DNA from: Edaphochlamys debaryana
Lineage: Eukaryota; Chlorophyta; Chlorophyceae; Chlamydomonadales
Assembly (NCBI GenBank): GCA_016858145.1
Contig: JAEHOE010000027.1
Location: forward strand, 62,001-126,000
Direction: 5' to 3'
Length of the DNA stretch: 64,000 nucleotides
This document shows, in pieces, positions 32,878 to 44,668 of this stretch. The translations under genes were made by a program, and so were the position numbers. The notes under the pieces were generated by a model. The model saw only the letters and a program-made list of their open reading frames with translations. It made no database searches and had not been told where the DNA came from. Position 1 is the first letter of the stretch; each line of letters opens with the position of its first letter.

Positions 32878-34679
32878 GGTCTGCGTAGTTCACGACCCAC
32901 ACTTGCGCCCCACAACTGAAGCAAGCGCTTCGCTTCGTTGACGTCGTCTGACTCCTGCTGAGGACGGGCAGGGGCGGCGTGCAAGCACTGAGGAGGAGCT
33001 TTGGGGGAGGCGGGCCGAGGGATATTGCGGTTGTGTTGTTTGATAATTGGGGACTGAAACTTCCCTTGCCGGGGGGCACGCGGGATCTGCGAACGTAATG
33101 GGTATTGCGGCCGGCTCTACGCCGTCGGTCGGACTTGTTGACTGGTTGACGGTTGCGTGGATTTGTGTAGAAGGGGTCAGGGATCTATCTGACAGCTTTC
33201 AAGCACGCTTGCACATACTGAGTTCCGCCAGTGTAATGTCCTCTGCGCCTACCGTACCTTGCGTCATGGCGCAGCCATGCACGGCTGATGTCTACCGCGT
33301 CCGAACTGCGCCCTGCGTCACCTAGCCATAGCCCTGCCTATCAATCGATTCCACCCCGAGGTCCCCGAATCCCGATCCTCGGGGCATGCAACCCGTCGCA
33401 TGCCTAATTTGCCTACCGCCAGGCTCGCTCCAGCATCCACTACCCTGCCTTTTACCCCAACCTAGATCACCCTGCCTTTTACCCCAACCTAGTTCCTGCT
33501 GTAATCATCGCATCCTAAATCACGAGCCAACGCTCCATCACCTGTCAGCCGCCTTGTCCCTCGAAGCCTTGATAAGCAACGTCAACCGGCTATGCGTCAT
33601 GGCTCATACTCCTCTGCATTTTGGCCACACAAACCCAGAGGCCCATTCACGTAACGCTCACTTGAGCCGTGATGCACACCACTTGGGACACAGGGGGGGG
33701 GGGGGGGACAAACAAAGTTGCCCGATATGATGCCCCGAAGTCCCCCCACCCCCCGGGACCGACGACCGACCGACCCGTACAGTGTACGACACTGTCGTAC
33801 AAGGCCTGTACGTACTCCATTTTATGCGTTTCGCGTTTCGCTGGACTGCTGACCGTGTGCTCTATCCATGGGCGCGCACAGCACTTCCGGTGGCCCACGT
33901 TGGTTGGGTACCATGAACCATGCCACGGACCCCGACCCGTCAATTGACCAGCGGCTCGGCATCGAGGGGCGATATCAGGGCTTTAGTTTGCTAGTACTGT
34001 GCGATCTGAGGCGCGGGATCGGAAGGCGGGCTTCCGGGAGCACCTGGGAGACGCCTTTGGATGGCCGCGTGTGTGCCCGGGGCCCGGCATGCCGACATGT
34101 CCCACCGGTCCCGACTCCCCTAACACCGCTGGAAGGGTACCAGTGACTTGCCAGCATAAGTTCTTGCCATGCTGCATGCTCAGGGTGGGCGGGATGGTGC
34201 TGGGCGGTGCTCTACGCCGCGGTGACAAAGTCCCGCGACACAGGCTCCCAAAGTCCCCCCACCCCACCCGACCGACGACCGACCGAGAACTTTGGGCCCC
34301 CATAACTTTGCAATAAAACCTTGGTTTGGATTTCTGAAAGCGGATTTGGGATCCTCTCGGCAAGCTCTGTACAGACGAGGCATGATGTGTGTCTGAGAAG
34401 GACCTACCCCCCCCCTGTGGGAGAGCCCTTCACGGAGCGCTCTGGTGTCTGGTGAGCGATGGCCGCCAGCCCCGCCCTCCTCCGACAGTGCCCACCCTTG
34501 ATGAAGAACTCCGTCCCCTCCCCGTCATGCGTTTCGGCTGCCCGCCGCCCTCGTCAAAGAATGTACACCTCCGTCCATCCCACCGGCCGACCATCTGTGC
34601 CAGTCGCAAGTGCCAGCCTCCCTGATCCGTCCGTCCCTCCATCGTTCCCAATCCCCCAGCCCCGTGACACCCTCCTCGG
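32878..34679. other. Intergenic region with short direct repeats
   Basis: No gene is supported in this spacer between the convergent propeller gene and copy C. It contains two copies of accctgccttttacccc-type sequence at 33442-33465 and 33469-33492. A longer direct repeat lies at about 33707-33773 and 34222-34286 (fully shared core ccgacgaccgaccga), about 515 bp apart, the first copy preceded by a G tract. These could bound a small mobile element, but no coding capacity or clear terminal inverted repeats were seen. Confidence 0.55.
33232..33236 (+). terminator. TGTAA polyadenylation motif
   Basis: TGTAA, the usual chlorophycean poly(A) signal, 355 bp after the stop codon of the propeller gene on the same strand. 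A second TGTAA lies near 33,500. Confidence 0.5.
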
Positions 34680-37600
34680 CTATGCCCTACGCGGCGCCGC
34701 GCCCGCCCACCAGGGCAGCTCCCGGCGGCAGTCCTTGAGCTGCGGGTTGCGGTGCGTCTGCAGCCAGGGCTGCTTGGAGGCCCTGACCTCCTCCAGAACC
34801 TCGGCGGAGCGCTCCTCCGATCGCTGCGTGCGTATGAGCCAGTCGGTTCGCTCCCGGTAGTGGTGGTAGGCCGTGGCTATGTCGCCCTTGGGCCCCTCCA
34901 CCTCCTGAGGCGGGGAAGAGGTTGAATTTTGCCAGAGACAGGAGGCCCACGGTCAAAAGGTTGAGGATAACCGATAGGGTATAGTAAGGGGAAAGGCACT
35001 TCAGCTCCTGAGGGCAGGAATGGGATTAAATGAGGACCGGTGACAGGTCGCTGGGAGCAGTGAGGGCGGAGGGGGGCAGAGGGGCGCAGGTAGTTCGGGG
35101 GTGGGAGGCAACTTTGGCTCAGGCAGGTTTTAGGATGGGACTGAGGTGGGCCCGGCAGGAGGCGAGGACCTGTGCGCGCCCCCAGCGTTGGGCAGGCCGC
35201 CGGCGCGACTGCAGTGCCCGCTGCCCCACCTGCAGCAGGGCGTGCTTGGCGTGCTCCCCGCCCACATGCAGCTCCGCTGGGGCAGCGCCTCCGCCCGCAC
35301 CAGCACCGCCGGCGCCGCCGGTGGCGGTCGCTCTGGCGTTGCCCGCCTCGCCGCCGCCTTCGTGTGCGCCGCCGGGCCGCACCAGCGCCGCCAGCGCAAC
35401 CTTCTCGTGCCAGCGGTGCACCAGCCAGGCGTCGGGCAGCACCAGGAAGCGGAAGCGGCGGTAGCGGAAGAGAGTGTCCACGTGCTGAATCTTATCAAAG
35501 CACCAGCCGCGGAAGCGCTGTGGGGCAGGCGGAAGGGCCGGTGAGGAGGGCAACGGTGGGTTGCGGAGGGGTTAGGGGGTTGAGTCGTGTTTACTCCAGG
35601 GGGGCGGGTCGGGGGTTGGTTTTGGTGGTGAGGGTGGGGGCTCGAGGTGGGGTGGCGGGGGTGGGGGTGTGGGGGTCGGGGCTGGCTACCACCTCGCCAC
35701 CCACCCAGCCATCTGGACCACCTCGCTGTTCCACTGACTTGCTACTGCGAATGAAGCTTGCTGGTCGCCCACAACAGCTTCACTAGCTGCTCCGAGCTTT
35801 AGAATGGCAAGCAGCGCCGACGCCTCAGCGCCACCGGCGCACTGTAGGCAGCCTCGCCAGCCCGCTCCCGCTCTGCCTCCCCTGCTCAGACCTTTACTTC
35901 ACAGGCACCTCTCCAGAAATCCTCCCGGGACCACACACTCTCCTTCAGCCTGGCATCAACCTACCTCGTCATAGCCCGGGTCTTCAAACCTGGGGTTGGG
36001 ATTACGGGGAAGCGCAGGGACGGTTTTGAGACACCTGGTTGGTATTCCCTCAGTCTTGCTGACCCTGCCCCTGCTCCATCTGCTACTGCTGCAGCTCACC
36101 GCGACAGGATGCCCCAGGGCTCGAAGCTACGATTAAAGGCGATGGGATAGGCCGCCTTGGCTTGCGTCCAGAGCTCGTGGTGGATGGGCCCGTGGCACAT
36201 GGGGCACGAAACCGCGTGGAACACCCCCAGCGCCCCGCCACGGAACAGGCTGGCTGCCAGGTCCTTGGTGCCTGCACGGGTGGGGGGACACGGGGAGCGA
36301 GCAGACGGTCACACGTACCGTACGGACGAAAACCGGTTGGCTGCGCAGGCCGCAGGCGGGATGTCCTACACGCACCCACGCCCCTTAAGGTAACGGACGG
36401 CGCGGCCAAGACAAGCACCCAGCACCCAGCTGTACCATTAGTTCCTGCTCAATGGCAAAACAAGGGGTAGGTTGCGCTCGATAGCGAGCAACCCAGCCGA
36501 CCATGGTCGCCCACCTGCCAGCGCCTTCTCGAGCACCTCGTGTTGCTGGGCCGGGGGCAGGTGGTGGTTGGTCTCGAAGGCGGGGAGGATGGCGAGGCCG
36601 GGGCCGTCCCCGCTCCGCTTCACCCGAGCCGTCACCTTGGCGACCCTGTCGAGATACAAGGGGGAGTGCGGAGGAAACCTGAGCTGCCGGTGGCGGACCT
36701 GTGCCTTGAAAGCCCTCGGGACCGGTTGTGTAATGGGTCGTCTCGACTACAGCCGTCGTTGCCCAGGAGCGAGGTGTCTGGGTAGTGCTCCAGTCTGGCC
36801 CATGCGACACGAGGGTTCCCTTCGCCCACCACACCACCGACGCACCACTCAGGGTCTGCCGCCAGTCGACTGAGCGAGGCACTGATCCCCAGATCCACAT
36901 CCAACATGGCGGCGAGCGGGGTCTGGGGGGCGCGGGGGGGCTGGCGGTTGGAGTAACACACGGGTAGTCCTCTCGCGCAACGAACCTCAAGGCACTGCGC
37001 CACAGCCCACAGCCAATCAACGCGCACCCCTTCTCCGCAACCCGGCAAGCACGCAACCAGGTCACGCACACGTCACGTCACGTCCTCCCTCCATCCCCCA
37101 TTTTCCCTACCTGCGCCATGAGGCCTGCTGCGTTGCGGAGGGCGTTGGTGGGCATGATGGCCGCGAGCTGTGCGTCCTGCATTACCTGCGCATCCACATG
37201 AGGCAATAGTGCGGCCATAAGGATGAATAGACGCTGACACGTGACAGGGCCCCACGTGCGCCACGTGTTCACACTGAGACCCGACGTGGTGACTGGCCTC
37301 TTGATGGCTGGGGACAGCGAGGGCCAGCCGATCGGTACCTGCCCCCTTGCAAACCCCCGCCCAGGCCGCCTTAGGCCACCCACCCGCCACCCGCTCACCT
37401 CCACGAACAGCCCCACTCGCAGCGAGCAGGTGGTGCCGTTGCTCGCCACCCGGGCCGCCTCCATGCGGTCAAAGAAGGACTGGGGAGAGATGCGGGGAGG
37501 GAGGGGCGAGGGGAGGGCAGAGGGAGGGGAGAAAAGGGGAGAAAATACGTAAGGTCCAAATAAACGTTGTGCGTGAGCAGGCAAGCTAGTACCGGTGTCG

Positions 37601-38164
37601 ACCAAATGCCGCAATTCCAGCTCGGCCCAACTCTCACGCCCCAAGTGGGCTGACAGGGGCCCTCCACGGGACTCAGCTGCCGGACCTGCCCCCGCCCTCA
37701 CCTGGAGCTCCCGTCGAGCCTGGTACAGCACCTGCCATCCCGCGTCTGTCATAAACCGCAGGCGAGCGTCTGGGTAAACGTTCAGGTCGGGGGTGGGGGG
37801 CCTCCTGGGCGGCGTCCGGGGCTTGGGTGGGGGCTTGGTCTTGGGCTTAGCAGTGGCCTTAGGCTTAGCTTTAGGCGTGGCGGCGGTTTTCGTGGCGGCT
37901 TTGGGCTTGGTGGAGGGCTTTGACATGGCGGGGGCTTTGGGTTTGTTGGTTGACTTGGTGGGCTTGGAGGACTTGCCCACAAGCCAGCGCCGCCGGCCCA
38001 TCCGCTCCCAGATGCTGACCCCCTTGATGTCTGCCATCTTCGCTCGCATAGCATCCAAGTCGACCTGCTCTTCCCTCCACACATCAACGTTCACTGCCTC
38101 GCCGCCGCCGTCCTCCTCCTCAAGCTCTTCCTCACCGTCACTGTCGTCGCCCTCCTCCTGGCCC

Positions 38165-38196
<32 letters not shown>

Positions 38197-39306
38197 GCCC
38201 CCATCTACATCGTCCTCCCCCTCCTCCGCCTGCCCTTGCGCGCCCTCCCCCACGGCCCCCTCTCCCGCGCCTTCCGGGCTTGCCACCAAGCCCGGACTCA
38301 GGGGCGGGCTGGGCGGCTCTGCCGGAGGCCGCGGCGGAAGGGGCGGCTGGGGTGGCGGCGCGGGCGGCTGCGGTGGATAGGGCGGTTGCGTTGGCCGCTG
38401 CGGCGGCTGGGGAGGGCTGGGCGGCTGCGGGGGGCCTAGCACTATGGGCAGGTAGACGGCTGCCGTCAGCGGACCGGACCAGCTTCGGCACCTGCAAAGG
38501 GAAGGCAAGGAGTGCCACGTGCCCTCTTGGATCGCCCTTTCCAAAGGAATCTGCACACCCGGTACCCGTTGGAAGTACCGGCAGTACCGGTGTGCGGAAG
38601 GTGAGGGGCTTGCAGGGTTTGGGCTCAGCGCTGGGCAGGGTGACGAAGGTTCCATGCCCGCCCTTGCTTCACGACTGGGGCTCAGAGCTGGGGTGCCGTA
38701 CTCACTGCGCCTCGAGCATGGGCAGGCGGTCCATGGACGCCATGGTGAAGATGGTGAGGGGGAGGTCGCTGTCATGGGAGCTCCAGAACACATCCGCAAG
38801 GTACAGCCTGTGAAGCGGGAGAGCCGTGCAAGCGGTCAGGGCGAGGTGGTTGGTGGGCGGTCGCCTTTAGAGCCTGTAAGGCTCAAGCCCGCCTTGCCTG
38901 CGATCCCGCTGGTATCCAGACCTTGTTTCCAACTCTGGCACTAAGGTCCTGAACACTGCCACGTCCTTCGCCACCTGCCCCCTTGCATGCACCCACTTGA
39001 CGGAGGAGGCCTTAACCCAGCTGCCGAAGTTGGACGGCCTCGAGTCATAGTTCTGGTTCCAACAGGACTTCAGCAAAGCGACTGAGTCAACGGCGCTGTA
39101 GGTGTCTCCCAGGCTGATTTGGTCGGGGCGCGGGAAAGGAGGGTAAGCACAGGGAGGCACGCATTGGGGCGGGGGTGCCAGGCTTGCGGGGATGGGAGGG
39201 GTGTGCACGAGTGTCCCAGACTGGTGGTACTGCCTCACCTGCATTGCAAAGAGCTCAATGCCGCCAGCCACGCGAGCAGCGTCACATGCGCGAGTGCTCG
39301 GCGCAT
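34680..39306 (-). CDS. GT49-like (LARGE-type) glycosyltransferase, tandem copy C
   Basis: Twelve exons, 716 aa: 39306-39239, 39113-38997, 38807-38706, 38491-37702, 37479-37399, 37185-37111, 36922-36846, 36645-36515, 36271-36100, 35989-35965, 35517-35230, 34904-34680. Exon 1 encodes a signal peptide (VTLLAWLAALSS) unrelated in sequence to those of A and B. The start was fixed by phase; a longer open frame from 39379 cannot join exon 2. The DVD site is at residues 419-421; ILPAFET, CPMCHGPIHHELW, FEPWGIL and VLPDAWLVHRWHEK are present. Exon 4 has a Pro-rich part, an acidic run (EEEEEEEEEEE) and then a Lys/Pro/Thr-rich basic stretch like a histone H1 tail, before the conserved VYPDARLRFMTDA segment. 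The C-terminal exon resembles that of D, not A/B. Exon 3 encodes the same residues as in A and D apart from the junction codon. Confidence 0.78.
35518..35964 (-). other. Conserved intron 10 of copy C
   Basis: Matches intron 10 of A, B and D, notably about 35530-35575 next to exon 11 and about 35700-35860. Confidence 0.8.
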
Positions 39307-40137
39307 GGATGGCCATCCGCTTGCAGCTCCACTTGCTTATTTCCAATGTGCCCAGAAACTCCTGTTCTCGGTTGTGCACATTTTCTACAGCATTGACTGC
39401 GACCCAGTTTGCTACGAGAGGGTCCTGGTACCCATCACCTCTCGGTTATCTTAACTACAGAGTTCAACGGCTGTAACGTGTACTGTGTAGCTAGCATCCA
39501 CAGGGGGTCTTCCAACAAGTTGGCGCGATATGGTGCTGGCACCAGGGCTTTAGTCGCTAAACTAGGTGTTGCGCGCGCAGCGTCGTGTTGATAGATGATG
39601 ACATCAACTGGTCTAGCGGTCTGATAAGTAATGCAGTGCGTTATTGTGTTCATTGCTGGGCTTCAGAGTGGCTTGCGGGTACGTGCCTGTCGACCCCCCA
39701 CTCGATCCCGCCGAGCTCGCAGCCTCTTCTGACCACCATGCAAGTCAGGTCCTCTATTTCAGCATCTCCCCAACTTGCTTTGCACGCTGACGCTTACAGG
39801 CTGTTGGGCTCGAGGGGTCGGGCCCCTCGAAGCAACACCTGCCTCGCTCAGCTCCAGGGCAGCAGCTTCAGGTCACCGGTACTCCCTTTGACATCACAAT
39901 GCGCCCCAAGGCCGTACACCGCAGCAGCTTCGTCCATCCAGCCGTCGTAACAGTCAAGGGTACGCCGTCCCTCACAGCCTTTCAGCCTCCTCTAAACGAA
40001 GCGGCACGCGGCACAAAGGCCTCGGGCGGCCCTGCGCCGTGCGCCCAGGGATGTTTGATGCCGCACACCAACACCAGTGAAGAGGTGAGGGGCCACACAT
40101 GCTGTGTGCCCATATGTCTGGATGCGCACGGCCTGCA
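39307..40137. other. Spacer between copies C and D
   Basis: 831 bp holding the copy C promoter side and the copy D 3' flank. ttaca at 39794-39798 reads TGTAA on the minus strand, 340 bp after the copy D stop, and may be its poly(A) signal. It shows no similarity that I can see to the conserved upstream block of A and B, and no gene. Confidence 0.5.
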
Positions 40138-43100
40138 TCATGCACCCTTGTCGTACCCATCCTTCCACCACGGCAGCTGCTTCCGGCAGCGCTTGAGCTG
40201 CGGGTTGCGCTGCTTCTGCTCCCAGGGCTTGCCCGCCTTCTTGGCGACTTCCCGCAGCGTCGCAGTCAGGTCCTCGGATCGCTGTGTGCGTATAAGCCAG
40301 TCCGCGCGGGCGCGGTAGTGGTGGTAGGCCGTGGCGATCTCACCTTTGAGTCCCTCCACCTCCTGGGGGCAAGTGTTGCCGGGGGTTGTCAGGGGCTAGA
40401 GGATCAAGGAGAACCGAGCATGCAGGCGAGCCAGTGCAAGACGCTGAGGACAGGCGAGCGACTTCGATTCGTCCCACACTACTGAAGACACTTACCTGCA
40501 GCAGGGCGTGCTTGGCCTGCTCCACTCCCACGTGCAGCTCCGCCGGGGTCACGCCGCCGCCGCTCGAGTTACCCGCGGGTGGCGGCGGCGCCAGCGCCTT
40601 GCCGCCGCCCAGCTTGCCGCCCCTGCCCCCGGCCTTGCCCTTGCCCTTGCCGTGCTCCCCCTCCTCGCCCTCCCCGCGGCTGCCTCGGTACAGGCTGGCG
40701 ATGGCAACCGGCTCGTGCCAGCGGTGCACGAGCCACACGTCGGGGAGCACCAGGAAGCGGAAGTCCCGCAACCGCGCCAGCGTGTCCACGTGCTGGATTT
40801 TGTCGTAGCACCACCCGCGGAAGCGCTGCGGGGGACACGGAAGGGCCGGTGAGGAGGGCAACGGTGGGTTGCGGAGGGGTTAGGGGTCGCCTCCCATGAA
40901 TCAAAGCGGGGTTGGTTGTGGCTGTGGTGGTGGGGGCTCGAGGAGGGGTGTCGGGAGTGGGGGGTGGGGGTGGCTGGCGGGGATGGTTTATTGGTTGTGG
41001 CGGTGTGTGGCCTCGACCCGACCGAGCAGGTTCGCTTGAACTGCTTGCGCGCTTCTCAGCAGGTACTCTATTACATCGCTCTGGCTGCAAGCTTCACTAG
41101 CTGCTCGGAGCTGCTAGAACGGGCAAGCAGCGCCTGAGCGGCACTGGCGTGCCCAAGGCCTGATCCCCGCCCCGCTCCCGCTCTCCCTCACGGTCGCCGC
41201 AGCCGAGGCAGCCACCCTCGCAGCTGCCTCCTGATCCCTAACTTGTTGTGAGGCTTGCGTGTTGCGAGGCCTGCTGGTCACCTGCACAGCCCAAGGTATC
41301 CCCTATTCGTACCTCGTCGTACCCAGGGTCCTCGAACCTGCAGGGGCGTAAGACGTCGACAATGTCCGCCAGGCGGGGTCAGGAGAGAGAAATGAGAGAC
41401 CGGCTGGAAGAGCCAGATCCGACCCCTGACTCGTGTACCCCTGACGCCCAGGAGCTGCACCCCGCCCCTGCCCCAAGGAGCATGTTGCGACCCTCCCACT
41501 GTGTACTCGTGACGGCCAAGGGGCTGCACCCCGCCCCTGTTGCCGCCCCACCTCGGAAGGATGCCCCAGGGCTCGAAGCCGCGCTCAAAGTCGATGGGGT
41601 AGGCATCCTTGGCCTTGACCCAGAAGCCGTGGTTGATGGGGCCGTGGCACATGGGGCAGTGGGAGGCGTGGAACACCGCCAGGGCTCCGCCCTTGTACAG
41701 GTCGGCAGCCATGGACTTTTTGCCTGAGGGAGGGAGTGCCGTGAAGCAATCGCTTTGTTCCGACATTGGCGCTCGCCCGCATGCTCCATGGCTGCATGTG
41801 CACCCATGCACCGGGCTGCAAGGACGAATTCAGCGAGCCAGGAAGCCTCCACATACCAGGTCAGCAGGCCTTGACAGCACGGCAACGTGTGCTGTGCTGC
41901 CAGAAACGCCGCTACACTCCAGGTCAGCAGCAGGCGTTGCATCTGCCCACCTGCCAGCGCCTTCTGCAGCACTTCCTGCTGCTCGGCCGGCGAGTGCTTG
42001 TGGTTGGTCTCGAAGGCGGGGATGATGGCTATGCCGGGGCCGTCCTCATCCCGCGCCACCAGCACAGCAACCTTGGCCATCCTGTTGAGATGACAACGGG
42101 AGGCGTAAGCGTGACACGCCATCGTGTCAGGCATTGTTGCCTAGCGTGCCTGACCCACGACGTTGCTCTGTCCAGTCATGCGAGCATCTGCCAGCCAGGC
42201 CCATGCGATGCCCCAAGCCCACCCACCACTCAGGGTCTGCTGCCATTCGGCTGAGCGAGGCACTTATCCCCAGATCCACATCCAGCATGGCGGCGAGCGG
42301 GGTCTGGGTGCAGTTGGTTTGATTGCAAGGGAAACGGGCAGATGAATGCGGTCACTGCAACTGCTGAGCCCCTGACAGCGCACCGAGTGCTGGGATATAG
42401 CGTCCACGCCCTTCCTCCCTACAGTACCGGCTTGCCTTGAGTGCACCATCGCCCCTCGCCCCTCCCACCCCCCCACCCCACACAGGCCCACCTGCGCCAT
42501 GAGGCCCGCGGCATTGCGGAGGGCGTTTGTGGGCATGATGGCCGCAAGCTGGGCGTCGTACATGACCTGTACGATAGTGGTACACAGGACGAGCGCTTTG
42601 AATGATCTCGCAAGGCACGTTGCCAAGGTTGGCCCGCGGACAGGCTCACCCCAGGATATGCAAACACTCGAAGCCAGCTGCAAGCCTTCTGTTCACAACC
42701 CTGCCCGGCATCCTTGTAGCTCGTACCTCAACGAACAGACCCACACGAAGAGAGCACGTCGCGTTGCCAGCTGCACGCGCTGCCTCCGTTCGGTTGAAGA
42801 CAGCCTGGAGAGGGAACGGGCGGGATCAGGACAAACCGAGTTGCCGCAAGGGCGCATGTTCCCCAGCTGAGCTGGAAGGATAAGGGCCGCTCCGTGCCGT
42901 TTGCACAACCCACATCAGGTTGGGGCCGGATGAGCCCGCGACTTGAGCGGGAAGCTGCCACCCGGTCTGTCCACACGCTGAAAGCGTGCAGGACCCTTCA
43001 ACACTCAACGAAATCCTGCCCTTGCTGTCCCCGTGCCAGTTTATGACTGGGCAATGTCGTTGCACTCCAGCGAGACCTCTCCACGCCCCATCCCCAGCGC

Positions 43101-44181
43101 CACCCACCTCCAGCTCCCGCCGGGCCTCCTCCAGCAGCTTCTTGCTGGCTTCCGTCATGGATCTAAGCCGGCTGTCTGGGTAGACCAGGACGTCCGGGCT
43201 GGGGGGCTTCTTGGGGGCCCTGGCTGCGAGCGACCTCCGCAGGCGCTCCATGACACTCCGCTGGCTCCGTGCAGCCTGGCCTTGCTCGCCCTCCTCCTCG
43301 CCTGTTGATTCGTTCCCCTTCCCCTCCGCGCCCGCTTCGCTGTGGTCCCCCTCTTGCCCTTCCTCGCCCTCCCCACCGTTGTCTGCCTCTTTGCCGGCTG
43401 CAACCCTGTCCGCATCCTCATCCTCATCCCCCTCCAGAGTCAACGCTTGGAACTCGGGACCGCCCTGCTCTGGAGACGATGGCTTGGGCGCGGCTGCCGG
43501 AGGGGGCTGGGACGCACTGACGATCAAGGGAAGGTACATGGCCGCTGTTAGAGGCCCCGACCAGCCAAGGCACCTGTGGTGACGGCGGCAGAGCGTTTGG
43601 AAAGGATTGAGCAGGCCTCCGGAGGTTCTGCCCGCCCTTGCTTCACGACTGGGGCTCAGAGCTGGGGTGCCGTACTCACTGCGCCTCGAGCATGGGCAGG
43701 CGGTCCATGGACGCCATGGTGAAGATGGTGAGGGGCAGGTCGCTGTCATGGGAGCTCCAGAACACATCCGCAAGGTACAGCCTGTGGTCAAGCGTGGGTT
43801 TCAAGGTGGTCCGTAGAAGGTGGCTCGCAGGCGCAACGCCGCATCCAGGCCCTACCGCCCCCCGTGCCTCGCCCGCGCTTTCGCTTGAATGCACCCACTT
43901 GACGGATGAGGCCTTGAGCCAGCTGCCGAAGTAAGCGGACCTTCCGTCATAGCCTTCATTCCAGCAAGCCTTCAGCAGCTCAGAGGACTCGGAGGCGCTT
44001 GGTGCGGCTGCCCTGCTGGACGATGGACGGGGCAGGGGGGCCCCGCGCGCACAGGTGGGTATCCGCAGGCACGCCGGCCGAACTCCCAAGTAACCCGTCA
44101 CCGCTCTCACCCGCGTCGGATTACATGTATTGCTGTCAGACAGAGGACCAGCAGCACCCGCGTCGCTACTCCTGGGCGCAT
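40138..44181 (-). CDS. GT49-like (LARGE-type) glycosyltransferase, tandem copy D
   Basis: Twelve exons, 621 aa: 44181-44111, 44012-43899, 43781-43680, 43573-43108, 42804-42727, 42566-42492, 42303-42227, 42081-41951, 41723-41552, 41337-41313, 40825-40496, 40362-40138. The signal peptide is MRPGVATRVLLVLCLTAIHV. The DVD site is at residues 310-312; IIPAFET, CPMCHGPINHGFW, FEPWGIL and VLPDVWLVHRWHE follow in family order. Exon 5 is the most diverged of the four (AVFNRTEAARAAGNAT in place of SFFDRMEAAR), and brings two NxT sequons. Exon 4 is short and acidic, followed by VYPDSRLRSMTEA. A Gly/Lys-rich linker sits in exon 11. It lies head-to-head with the fucosyltransferase-like gene on its right. 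Confidence 0.78.
40826..41312 (-). other. Conserved intron 10 of copy D
   Basis: The stretch next to exon 11 (about 40840-40885) is nearly the same as in A-C. The block at about 41085-41190 is shared but shorter than in the others. Confidence 0.75.
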
Positions 44182-44668
44182 TCGCGAAGTCGACGCGCCA
44201 TCCGCTGCGCAGCCGTCTACCACAGCAAAGACTTTTTTTTGCTCAAAATGCTGAGAGGCTGCACCGTGTGACACTGCAAGCACGGTCGCTGCGAAAGCGC
44301 GAGCTGTCAGCTGCGTTTCCTCGGCTGCAGCGTTTTCACAAGCACCGCTAGTACTCTTCAATGTCACCACCTCTTGTATTTTTAAGCCTCACGTAGGTAG
44401 GTCAGACCGGCCGCAGAAACAGGTGTGGATGTGTCGCCGCTGCTGACCGGTGCTTGGTAAGCCAGCTGTGTAGCAAGAGCGCGTCGTGGGAGATTGGACA
44501 GGGCAAGAGGGCCGACGGATGGGTAAGTGAGGTTGAAGGGGGCTAGGGCCCGCATTGGGCGCTCCGCGCGACAGGGTTCGTGCCGCCTGTCAGTCGGCAA
44601 CACCCTTGCGAACCGCTTGTTTCCCCCCAAATCCATAATACTTACTCGTTACCGAAAGCCATGAGTAA
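44182..44668. promoter_or_regulatory. Divergent spacer between copy D and the fucosyltransferase-like gene
   Basis: 487 bp between divergent start codons. Less GC-rich than the coding regions, with an eight-to-nine T run near 44,235. Both promoters should be here; I could not identify defined elements. Confidence 0.45.

Noticed and set aside
39239..39379. Longer N-terminus for glycosyltransferase copy C starting at 39379
   Set aside because: Ends in phase 0 at the donor while exon 2 needs phase 2. The overlapping frame from 39306 fits and encodes a clear signal peptide.
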